Of a DNA stretch of 46,288 nucleotides, positions 1 to 6,383 are shown piece after piece. The stretch is from Chryseobacterium polytrichastri (GTDB taxonomy: Bacteria > Bacteroidota > Bacteroidia > Flavobacteriales > Weeksellaceae). Each line of letters opens with the position of its first letter. The stretch's first letter is position 1. The notes under the pieces are model-generated. The model searched no databases and was not told where the DNA came from. It saw nothing but the letters and a program-made list of their open reading frames with translations. Location of the stretch: positions 1 through 46,288 of the forward strand of contig NZ_FRAV01000039.1 of assembly GCF_900142445.1 (NCBI RefSeq). The letters are read 5' to 3'. The translations under genes were made by a program, and so were the position numbers.

Positions 1-367
<367 letters not shown>

Positions 368-510
368 ATGTTTGTCTGACTCACTCAAAGTTATTAACGT
401 TCTAGTCTTTTCCTTACTTGGTTGTTATATTGTATGTCAATGATCTTCTTATATCTCTCGCTTTTTACTATACCTAATTTTCTGTCGTTTTCAGTATAGA
501 TTTGCGTGTG

Positions 511-541
511 CAAAAGTAAAACTTTATTTCTAATTAACAAA
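511..541 (-). promoter_or_regulatory. rrn promoter, proximal (TTTG-N19-TACTTTTG)
   Basis: Read on the minus strand, TTTG (541-538) is followed after 19 nt by TACTTTTG (518-511). This is an exact match to the Bacteroidota consensus TTTG/TAnnTTTG. It lies about 145 nt upstream of the 16S start and points at it. Confidence 0.65.
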
Positions 542-637
542 GCGTTTTCTAACTTAATTTAAAGTCTTTTAAGTAACCCTAATCTCATCTTCAAAACCCT
601 CTGTATTCTACTCCTCTGCTCCCGTTTTACCGGACTG

Positions 638-667
638 CAAAGATACAAATCTTTTTAACTTTAACAA
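638..667 (-). promoter_or_regulatory. rrn promoter, middle (TTG-N19-TATCTTTG)
   Basis: On the minus strand, TTG (667-665), 19 nt, then TATCTTTG (645-638). The -7 element is exact and the spacing equals that of the proximal promoter. It is the second of three promoter-like sites upstream of 16S. Confidence 0.55.
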
Positions 668-783
668 CTTTTATTTCTAAAAATTTAAAGTTATTTTTTT
701 GATTCGTTGTAGTCTTCTTTATTGTTATATGCTTATCTAAAAGCTCCTCTGCGCTACCGAATCAATATCGTTTTTCAGTGGGG

Positions 784-816
784 CAAAAGTACTCCAACTT
801 TACCTACCAATCCAAA
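784..816 (-). promoter_or_regulatory. rrn promoter, distal (TTTG-N21-TACTTTTG)
   Basis: On the minus strand, TTTG (816-813), 21 nt, then TACTTTTG (791-784). Exact -7 element, spacing within the N17-23 range known for flavobacterial promoters. It is the furthest of the three tandem sites from 16S. Confidence 0.5.
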
Positions 817-1011
817 CTTTATGAATATAAAGTGGAGATAATTAAGCTTTTGTGGAGAAGTAAGTGCGCTAAATAATTGATTTTATTTACTTTATATAAC
901 ATAAAGTAGTTATCCACATTGGTGAATTGTAGTTTTAAATATATTATAAGACTGCTTTGTATTGCTTAAAATGTTTTTGAAAAGGGTTCCTATTATATAT
1001 AAGGTATGTCA

Positions 1012-1044
1012 AAACCTCATAGGTTTTTGAAACCTATGAGGTTT
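1012..1044. repeat. Perfect 15-bp palindrome, AGGTTT family, copy 1
   Basis: AAACCTCATAGGTTT, a 3-nt loop (TTG), then its exact reverse complement. The inner arms AGGTTT/AAACCT and the loop position are shared with copy 2 at 1210-1242, while the outer arm bases differ in a compensated way. Confidence 0.8.
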
Positions 1045-1209
1045 GGGTTTGAAGTATGAGAGGTTATATTTTAAGAAAGGATTTTTTTGTTTCCCACAAA
1101 TGACACAGATTTACACAGATGATTGTGGGTGCATGGATATTGCAAAGATTGAGACAGGTATTAGTGGATGGATAAAATGTTGAAATATAATCTTTCTAAG
1201 TGCTAAGGC

Positions 1210-1242
1210 AAACCTAACAGGTTTTCGAAACCTGTTAGGTTT
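1210..1242. repeat. Perfect 15-bp palindrome, AGGTTT family, copy 2
   Basis: AAACCTAACAGGTTT, a 3-nt loop (TCG), then its exact reverse complement. Same design as the copy at 1012-1044. Compensated differences between copies argue that the hairpin, not the primary sequence, is kept. Confidence 0.8.
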
Positions 1243-1355
1243 AGAGGAAACTCAGTAGAGTGAAGAATCTCTACACTTTTTGAATTGCGTTATTGAGATC
1301 CTTACAGGATGGTAAACTTTGTGGTGATGTGGACTATTGAAAAGTACGACAAACA

Positions 1356-1455
1356 CCCTAGCCCAGATAGAAGCGGCATCCTTTTTTGTTGCGGCCGGAG
1401 CGAAGCGCAGGCCGTAACAAAAAAGATACAGCGGAGAGCTGGATTGAGCTCCTGA
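1356..1455 (+). ncRNA. Structured intergenic element (possibly Flavo-1-like RNA)
   Basis: A block beginning CCCTAGCCCAGATAGAAGCG and ending near GAGCTCCTGAAAAAA. It holds an inner hairpin of about 15 bp (1382-1396 with 1410-1424) closed by a GC-rich loop, far more GC-rich than its surroundings. I recall similar blocks as common in flavobacterial intergenic regions, and it may be the Rfam Flavo-1 motif, but this is from memory. Strand and RNA status are assumed. It could equally be a non-transcribed dispersed repeat. Confidence 0.4.
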
Positions 1456-1604
1456 AAAAATAAACTGGAGAAAAGGAAGGTTTGAGAGTTGGAAAGTATG
1501 AAAGAGGTTCTGTTTTTGAGATTGCTTTACTTATATAGGCTCAACTCCGTTCCTCGCAATGACAATCAAAAAGTTATTATCTTTGCATCATTCAAAATAA
1601 AATT

Positions 1605-2315
1605 ATGAGTATTCACATTAGTGCAAAAAAAGGAGAAATTGCTAAAGTTGTATTGCAGCCGGGAGATCCGCTTCGTGCACAGTATATTGCAGAAAACTTT
1701 TTAGAAAACGCAAAATTAGTAAGTAAAACAAGAGGTATTTTTTATTATACCGGTCTTTATAAAGGTAAAGAAATTACTGTGGGAGCAAGTGGAATGGGAT
1801 TTCCAAGTATTGGAATTTATTCTTTTGAACTATACACAGAATATGAAGTGGAGACGATCATCAGAATTGGAACTTGCGGCGCTTATACTACAGACTTGAA
1901 AACTTTTGATATTTTAAATGTTGAAAATGCAGCAAGTGAAAGTACATATGCTAAATATGCATGGGAAATTGAAGAGGAAATTCTTTCTTATGAAGGAAGT
2001 ATTTTTGACACGATTAATGCTACTGCAGAGGAATTGTCTTTAAAAACAAAAGCAATCAATGTTCACAGTAGTGATATTTTCTACAGAAAAGATCAGGCTG
2101 TTCCTGCAATTGCTACAAAATATAACTGCCCGGCAGTGGAAATGGAAGCATTTGGATTGTATGCCAACGCAAGACATTTAGGAAAAAATGCAGCGACGAT
2201 TCTTACGGTAACTGATATTATTCCTACTCACGAAAAGATTTCGGCTGATCAAAGAGAAACTGCTTTGAAGCCAATGATCGAACTGGCATTGGAAGCTGCT
2301 TGGAAAAGCATCTAA
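1605..2315 (+). CDS. deoD: Purine nucleoside phosphorylase, DeoD type
   Basis: Cytoplasmic enzyme that splits purine (deoxy)nucleosides with phosphate into base and (deoxy)ribose-1-phosphate. At 236 aa it has the length of the bacterial hexameric family. It aligns closely with E. coli DeoD: His4, the PGDPLRA motif with Gly20 and Arg24, IIRIGTCGAY with the phosphate-binding Arg, AVEMEAFGLY with the ribose-binding Glu, and LTVTDII with the catalytic Asp position, followed by DQRE with the partner Arg. An Asp, not Asn, at that site favours 6-amino as well as 6-oxopurines (family knowledge). The ATG at 1605 is the obvious start because the conserved His4 follows it. It stands alone, convergent with tatD, and the two share the hairpin terminator at 2338-2373. 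Confidence 0.93.
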   Translation: MSIHISAKKGEIAKVVLQPGDPLRAQYIAENFLENAKLVSKTRGIFYYTGLYKGKEITVGASGMGFPSIGIYSFELYTEYEVETIIRIGTCGAYTTDLKTFDILNVENAASESTYAKYAWEIEEEILSYEGSIFDTINATAEELSLKTKAINVHSSDIFYRKDQAVPAIATKYNCPAVEMEAFGLYANARHLGKNAATILTVTDIIPTHEKISADQRETALKPMIELALEAAWKSI

Positions 2316-2337
2316 ACAAAAAGCAACCTTATAAAAC

Positions 2338-2373
2338 AAAAAGAGCTTTACATGAATCTGTAGAGCTCTTTTT
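2338..2373. terminator. Bidirectional hairpin terminator between deoD and tatD
   Basis: AAAAAGAGCT pairs with AGCTCTTTTT across a 16-nt loop, giving a T-run on the right for deoD and an A-run on the left that becomes a T-run for the minus-strand gene. It sits exactly between two convergent genes and touches the tatD stop codon. Confidence 0.8.
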
Positions 2374-3158
2374 TATATGCTGAAAAATTTTCTGGCGACT
2401 TCTGTAGTTTCATCAGCCACTTCGGAAATGCTTATTTTCTTTAGATGTGCTATTGTTTGTGCAACGTACGGCAGAAAGGATGGTTCGTTTCGGCGGTTTT
2501 GTGTTCTTGACCTATTTTTCGGAAGCATGAAAGGGGCATCTGTTTCAATCATCATCCTATCTAAAGGCACATACTTTATGACGTCTTCTAAATGTTTAAA
2601 CCTCTTATCATCACTAATCGCTCCCGTAAATCCTAAGTAAAATCCTTTATCCAAATACACTTTCGCTTCACCCAACGTTCCTGTAAAACAATGAACAACC
2701 GCTTCGGGTAACTTGGAAAGATATTCGTCTGTAATTTCATTAAATCTTTTAAAGGCCGACCTTTCATGAAGAAAAAGGGGTTTATTAACCTCAACAGCTA
2801 ATTCTAATTGAGCTCGATAACATTTTTCCTGAATGGCTCTTGGTGAAAAATCACGGTCAAAATCTAATCCGCATTCTCCGACGGAGATGACATGGTCTTG
2901 CTTTAATAATTTTTGAAGTTCATTGATACTTTCATTGTTAAAAGATTTAGCATCATGAGGATGGATTCCTGCAGTTGAAAATAAAATTTCAGGATATTCT
3001 TCCGCGATCTCAGCAGATTCTTTACTTCCACAAATGCTTGTTCCCGTGAGGATCATTTGCTCTACTCCATTGTCCAGCGCTCTGTTGATGATTTCTTCGT
3101 GTTCGTTGTTAAATTGTTTATTGGTAAGATTAATACCAATATCTATAAATGTGTTCAT
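2373..3158 (-). CDS. tatD: TatD family metal-dependent deoxyribonuclease
   Basis: A TIM-barrel metal hydrolase of 261 aa, close to E. coli TatD (260 aa), a 3'-5' exonuclease active on single-stranded DNA and RNA. Visible motifs: FIDIGINLT at the N-terminus (TatD proper has D-x-G-x-N where paralogues have HxH), TAGIHPHDA, SVGECGLDFDRDFS with the metal-binding Glu, VVHCFTGT, IETDAPFMLP with the catalytic Asp, and SRRNEP-like NRRNEPSFLP. The start is fixed by a 4-bp ATGA overlap with the stop of the upstream 109-aa gene, which suggests translational coupling. It is the last gene of the block holding the tRNA-like array, so it may belong with it, although TatD is also a common housekeeping gene and the linkage could be incidental. 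Confidence 0.93.
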   Translation of the reverse strand: MNTFIDIGINLTNKQFNNEHEEIINRALDNGVEQMILTGTSICGSKESAEIAEEYPEILFSTAGIHPHDAKSFNNESINELQKLLKQDHVISVGECGLDFDRDFSPRAIQEKCYRAQLELAVEVNKPLFLHERSAFKRFNEITDEYLSKLPEAVVHCFTGTLGEAKVYLDKGFYLGFTGAISDDKRFKHLEDVIKYVPLDRMMIETDAPFMLPKNRSRTQNRRNEPSFLPYVAQTIAHLKKISISEVADETTEVARKFFSI

Positions 3159-3484
3159 TTGTTTTTGTTATTATTTTGTTCATTATATATAGTAAAGTAT
3201 CTTATGACATGAGGGCTTGTAATGGCGCTTTTGAATGATTTTTCTTTCCCATATTTTCTAAAATTAGAATATTTTGTTCCATTAATCTCTTTTGTAATTT
3301 TCACCCAGATCATTTTTTGTTTTTGTTTTCTGGTTTTCCAAAATTTCACTTCTTCAATCAATTGATCTTGAACGGCAGACTTTTCTGTTCTTCTCCATTT
3401 CTTATTCCCATACTTTTTTAAATATGGTGGAATTTTGCCATATTCATAAGATCGGAAAGTTCCTTTATTGTAAAGATTTTTCAT
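3155..3484 (-). CDS. Small basic protein of unknown function downstream of the tRNA-like array
   Basis: 109 aa, strongly basic and rich in Lys, Arg, Tyr and Trp. It contains the stretch GKIPPYLKKYGNKKWRRTEK near residues 17-36 and a charged central helix with KTRKQKQK near residues 51-58. No signal peptide or membrane segment. I do not recognise a family. Support for it being real: an ATG start only 13 nt after the last tRNA-like gene, an open frame to the ATGA overlap with tatD, and a non-random basic composition. A nucleic-acid-binding role, perhaps for the adjacent tRNA-like RNAs, is inference from charge and position only. Confidence 0.65.
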   Translation of the reverse strand: MKNLYNKGTFRSYEYGKIPPYLKKYGNKKWRRTEKSAVQDQLIEEVKFWKTRKQKQKMIWVKITKEINGTKYSNFRKYGKEKSFKSAITSPHVIRYFTIYNEQNNNKNK

Positions 3485-3497
3485 CGCGTCTTAAAAA

Positions 3498-3569
3498 GGG
3501 AAGCAAGCAAGATTTGAACTCGCAACTCCTCTGTGTTCGAGGCATTTTTCCATTTAAACTATTGCTTCC
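3498..3569 (-). tRNA. tRNA-like gene A (fourth in the array; loop GAACACA)
   Basis: Folds as a cloverleaf: 8-bp acceptor GGAAGCAA/TTGCTTCC, weak D arm GTTT/AAAT with GG in the loop, T arm GCGAG/CTTGC around TTCAAAT. The anticodon stem is only 4 bp (CCTC/GAGG) with a 7-nt loop whose position 33 is A, not the universal U, giving a nominal ACA anticodon. No CCA is encoded. These departures suggest it does not work as an ordinary elongator tRNA. It starts 4 nt after gene B. Confidence 0.6.
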
Positions 3570-3573
3570 ATTT

Positions 3574-3645
3574 GGGAGATAAGCAGGATTCGAACTTGCA
3601 ACTCGTCTTAGCAAAACGTATTTTTCCATTACTACTATTATCTCC
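3574..3645 (-). tRNA. tRNA-like gene B (third in the array; anticodon GCU)
   Basis: 8-bp acceptor GGAGATAA/TTATCTCC, D loop with GG but almost no D stem, 4-bp anticodon stem CGTT/GACG (one G-U pair), loop TTGCTAA with a normal U33, and T arm GCAAG/CCTGC (one A-C mismatch) around TTCGAAT. The anticodon would be GCU (serine), but there is no long variable arm as every bacterial tRNA-Ser has. The variable loop AGTT is identical to that of A and C. No CCA encoded. Confidence 0.6.
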
Positions 3646-3650
3646 ATTTT

Positions 3651-3726
3651 GGGAGTACAGCAGGACTCAAACCTGCAACTTTGCCTTGGAAGGGCAGTAT
3701 TTTTCCAATTATCAACTATGTACTCC
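3651..3726 (-). tRNA. tRNA-like gene C (second in the array; anticodon UCC)
   Basis: 8-bp acceptor GGAGTACA/TGTACTCC, weak D arm, anticodon stem TGCC/GGCA with loop CTTCCAA (U33, anticodon UCC, nominal glycine), perfect T arm GCAGG/CCTGC around TTTGAGT. Four bases longer than A and B. It lacks the glycine acceptor pattern (G1-C72, C2-G71, U73) as far as I can judge. It starts 2 nt after gene D and ends 5 nt before B. Confidence 0.65.
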
Positions 3727-3728
3727 TG

Positions 3729-3800
3729 CGAAACGTACGGGACTCGAACCCGTAACATCTGACTTGGATGGTCAGGGCTCTTCCATTGAGCTAACGTTTC
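3729..3800 (-). tRNA. tRNA-like gene D (first in the array; UCC with A33)
   Basis: The most regular cloverleaf of the four: acceptor GAAACGT/ACGTTTC, D arm GCTC/GAGC, anticodon stem CTGAC/GTCAG, T arm ACGGG/CCCGT around TTCGAGT, 72 nt, all stems fully paired. The anticodon loop is CATCCAA, so the nominal anticodon is UCC but position 33 is A instead of U. The discriminator is G and CCA is not encoded. It begins only 7 nt after the stop codon of the SDR-fold gene, implying co-transcription. Confidence 0.7.
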
Positions 3801-3807
3801 TCTTATT

Positions 3808-5172
3808 TTACCAAGTATGAATTTTATAATTTTTCAACAAAACTCCACTAAAATAATTTCCTTTAATACCTTCTATAATAGGCTGCAAAATTCTAGCAGC
3901 TCCATCCACAGAATCCAGTGGAGGAATATATCCCTGCTCAAATTGTTTCTTTCTTAAACTTTCCTTTGCTCCTGTAGAAATCCAGCCAACATCTACAGCA
4001 CTCATATAAATCTCATCTTTTTCAAATTCTTTTGCAGAAGTGAGTGTCATCATATTTAAGGCGGCTTTCGTCATATTCGTATGTGGATGGAAAATAGTTT
4101 TATTTTCATAACTAAAGATACCTTCGGAAGAAGTCACATTAATAATAAATTTTTCTTTGAATAAAGAGTTTCTCATTAATGGTTTTAATTCTTTAATTAA
4201 AAAATAAGGAGCAATATGATTAATGAGGTTAACTTCTACCAATTCATACATTGAAACTTCTTCCAAAGTAGAATTCCAACTGGTTTTATCTCGGTTATCA
4301 ACAGGTTGCCCGAAGCGGGTCAAAGCAACAGTTGTTTCTTCATTTTGAGCATATTCTAATTTCCCGATCTCATTTGAAATTTGCGTTTGATTGGAAATTA
4401 AATTCTGTATATCTTTAAACTCAACCAGCATTTTATTTTCACGTTTTACAATTGGAAGGTAATATTCATCGGGATATTTGATAGTTTGTGCTGCATTATT
4501 GATGAGAATATCAAGGGTTTCAAAATTTGCTTTATAAAAATTGATGAATTCCTGAATTGCCTTTAAATTTCTAAGATCTAATCCGTAGACCCAAAGCTTA
4601 TCTTTCCAATCATTATAATCTTCTTCCCGCTGCAATTGCTCCAAAGCAAGTGCAGGAAAACGGGTGGTCAATACCAAATTAGCACCGTTTCTCAATATTT
4701 TTAAAGCTATGGCTAAACCTACTTTTACCCTTCCTCCTGTAAGAATAACATTTCGCCCTGTCAAATCTACTGATTCAAAGCGTTTTTCATAATTCTGTTC
4801 TGCACAGTTAGGGCACAATCTTGTGTAAAAAGAATGCGCATATACATAACTCTGATTACAACAGTAACAGTTTTTAGGAATCTGAAGCTTCGTAAGTTTT
4901 GTTTCATCTTTTTGATCATCATAAAAAGCAGAAACTCCGGCTAAAGCTTTTTTCAGCAGTACGGATTCTGAATTGATTTCCAAATCCTGAGTTTTCATCT
5001 GGAAATAACTTTCCTGACGGTTTTGCTTTTTAGCATTTTTATGAATTTTTGTAATCAATCCTGAAAAGGTTTTATTATCAGGGTTCTGAAAAGGTTCATC
5101 TTTCAAGGCATTCAATACCTTCATACATGCTTCCCATTCTTTTTCTGAAAATTTTTGATTAGAAAAATCCAT
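3808..5172 (-). CDS. SDR-fold protein with N-terminal zinc-ribbon, catalytic Tyr absent
   Basis: 454 aa. Residues 1-100 are a helical region of unknown type. Cysteines 102, 104, 105, 120 and 123 (CYCC...CPNC) look like a small zinc-binding knuckle. From about 140 onward it is a Rossmann short-chain dehydrogenase: VILTGGRVKVGLAIA, DILINNAAQT (NNAA motif), NVTSSEG with the catalytic Ser position, and TNMTKAALNMM. The Tyr of YxxxK is Thr365 while Lys369 remains, and the middle Gly of TGxxxGxG is Lys150, so dehydrogenase activity is doubtful. A roughly 80-residue insertion lies between NNAA and the Ser strand. A TACTTTTG -7 element at 5199-5192 suggests its own promoter 20 nt from the ATG. The tRNA-like array follows by 7 nt. 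Function unknown; a cofactor or RNA-binding role is inference. Confidence 0.85.
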   Translation of the reverse strand: MDFSNQKFSEKEWEACMKVLNALKDEPFQNPDNKTFSGLITKIHKNAKKQNRQESYFQMKTQDLEINSESVLLKKALAGVSAFYDDQKDETKLTKLQIPKNCYCCNQSYVYAHSFYTRLCPNCAEQNYEKRFESVDLTGRNVILTGGRVKVGLAIALKILRNGANLVLTTRFPALALEQLQREEDYNDWKDKLWVYGLDLRNLKAIQEFINFYKANFETLDILINNAAQTIKYPDEYYLPIVKRENKMLVEFKDIQNLISNQTQISNEIGKLEYAQNEETTVALTRFGQPVDNRDKTSWNSTLEEVSMYELVEVNLINHIAPYFLIKELKPLMRNSLFKEKFIINVTSSEGIFSYENKTIFHPHTNMTKAALNMMTLTSAKEFEKDEIYMSAVDVGWISTGAKESLRKKQFEQGYIPPLDSVDGAARILQPIIEGIKGNYFSGVLLKNYKIHTW

Positions 5173-5191
5173 TGTTTTAATTTTATGATGA

Positions 5192-5199
5192 CAAAAGTA
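5192..5199 (-). promoter_or_regulatory. Promoter -7 element upstream of the SDR-fold gene
   Basis: TACTTTTG on the minus strand exactly matches TAnnTTTG, 20 nt before the ATG at 5172. A good -33 TTTG at the right distance is not seen, so the site is tentative. Confidence 0.4.
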
Positions 5200-5262
5200 T
5201 CAGTCTTATACGCAATCTTTTTACGTAGTAATAAAATATTTATAAAATTTTATTAATTTATT

Positions 5263-5976
5263 TTAAGCCATCCTAATCAAATTCACAGAAAGCTTTTCTT
5301 GCTGAATTAAATAATCAATCAGGTTAAACCATTTTGTGCAATAATCTAAGATCCAAGCATCTGAGGACGCTGTAATTTCTGCATTTTCTGCTAAAAATTT
5401 ATCCGGATTAAATTCTAATTCAACTTCCCAATTGAGCTGAGTTTCCACGGCAAATTCAAGAATGATTTGTTTGATCCTTCCGCTATTGGAAACGGGTTTA
5501 TCAAAAATCCAAATCAATTTCTGAAGGTTGGCTTCTTGGAAAAACTGAGAGACCAATTCTATTGATCTTTGTGTTTGGTTGACTCTTTTATACGTACCGT
5601 GAACACCGGAAAGGTCACGGTAACAACCATCAATTCCTTGAAAAATGTACGCTTCTGAAAGTAAACTTTCCAACAAAATCAAAATATTAAAACCATCCAA
5701 ATAGATTGTTCTATCTTTTAAATCTGATATTTCAATCTGTTTTGATTTTCTAATTTCAATCTGAATTTCTGAAGCAGACGCAGCGCGAATCGCCTGAATT
5801 TGTCGGGTCTTTAGTTTATATCTATTTCCTACCAGCTCAGAGCTCGCTCTTTCAGCATATCCTCTACTCAATAAATAGTGTATATCCTGAACGGCAAGCC
5901 TCAGTTTATCAATTTGCTTGTCAGGACCAAACAGAATGTCATCACCTGTATTTTTCCCACGATTCCTGTTATTCAT
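5263..5976 (-). CDS. DUF434 protein, PIN/NYN-like nuclease candidate
   Basis: 237 aa from the ATG at 5976. An earlier in-frame ATG at 6027 adds 17 residues that do not look like the family. Residues 17-60 fit DUF434: a long helix with LRLAVQDIHYLLSRGY and ELVGNRYKLK. Residues 90-211 resemble a PIN/NYN nuclease: IYLDGFNIL (Asp94), IWIFDKPVS (Asp159) and TASSDAWILD (Asp206 and Asp211), the spaced acidic residues expected of a metal-dependent ribonuclease. No signal peptide. Family members are called uncharacterised; nuclease activity is inferred from the motifs. It lies 90 nt upstream of the SDR-fold gene, same strand, and so heads the tRNA-like block. Its promoter must lie in 5977-6200, shared with the divergent sugar porter. 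Confidence 0.75.
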   Translation of the reverse strand: MNNRNRGKNTGDDILFGPDKQIDKLRLAVQDIHYLLSRGYAERASSELVGNRYKLKTRQIQAIRAASASEIQIEIRKSKQIEISDLKDRTIYLDGFNILILLESLLSEAYIFQGIDGCYRDLSGVHGTYKRVNQTQRSIELVSQFFQEANLQKLIWIFDKPVSNSGRIKQIILEFAVETQLNWEVELEFNPDKFLAENAEITASSDAWILDYCTKWFNLIDYLIQQEKLSVNLIRMA

Positions 5977-6333
5977 ATTCAAAAATATATTATTTGGGAG
6001 AATATTTAGCCTTAAATATATGATCATCTCTTTTATTCAATACAGTTGATTGATAAAATTTAATAACAAACTCCAGTTTTTGGGAGTGCATATTTTCATA
6101 ATAAAGCACTGAATATTTGACTAATCTTAAAACAGCAATAAAAAAATAGAATATAAAATCGTGTTACCTAAACAAATAACAAAATACTTATCATCAAAAT
6201 TTAATTATTCACAAAAATATATCATCTATTGTCTAAAATTATTACATTTAAAGCCTTACAATTATTATAATTGAATAATATTTAAAAAATGATAACGTAA
6301 GCTTATTTAATAATCAAGTATTACTCTTGAAAA
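5977..6333. other. Divergent promoter region between the DUF434 gene and the sugar porter
   Basis: About 350 nt of very AT-rich sequence with no gene. For the plus strand, TACTCTTG at 6322-6329 differs by one base from the -7 consensus and is followed directly by the LacI-type operator at 6334-6347. Confidence 0.5.
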
Positions 6334-6347
6334 TGCAATCGATTGCG
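6334..6347. promoter_or_regulatory. LacI-type operator 1 (sugar porter)
   Basis: TGCAATCGATTGCG matches the palindrome TGCAATCGATTGCA at 13 of 14 positions, with the central CG typical of LacI-family sites. It lies in the 5' leader of the sugar porter, 37 nt before the ATG chosen here and 5 nt after a -7-like TACTCTTG, a position expected to block initiation. Confidence 0.75.
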
Positions 6348-6383
6348 CTTTTTGAAATTAAAAAATTAAAACGAATACAACCT

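Larger units (their letters stand above)
368..1604. other. Spacer between 16S and deoD: promoters and dispersed repeats, no gene seen
   Basis: No credible coding region. The left half is the rrn leader with three promoter-like sites. The right half is a patchwork of intergenic repeats: two 15-bp palindromes (1012-1044 and 1210-1242), a fragment resembling 'cacagatttacacagatg' repeats (1090-1130), copies of the 'gagatcc...aggatg' and 'gagattg...ctcgcaatgac' repeats (about 1292-1323 and 1515-1564), and a structured element at 1356-1455. Confidence 0.7.

Noticed and set aside
3498..3800. CRISPR-like or simple tandem repeat explanation for the array
   Set aside because: The units share only the parts that tRNAs share (T arm, D loop) and each has its own complementary acceptor stem, which simple repeats would not.
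3465..3820. Overlapping open frames on both strands across the tRNA-like array
   Set aside because: They run through sequences that fold as cloverleaves, carry no protein-family features, and their 'repeats' are explained by the similarity of the tRNA-like genes.
6327..6383. Longer N-terminus for the sugar porter (TTG 6327 or ATG 6333)
   Set aside because: It would encode the operator palindrome, and the family's conserved start lies downstream; ATG 6384 is preferred.
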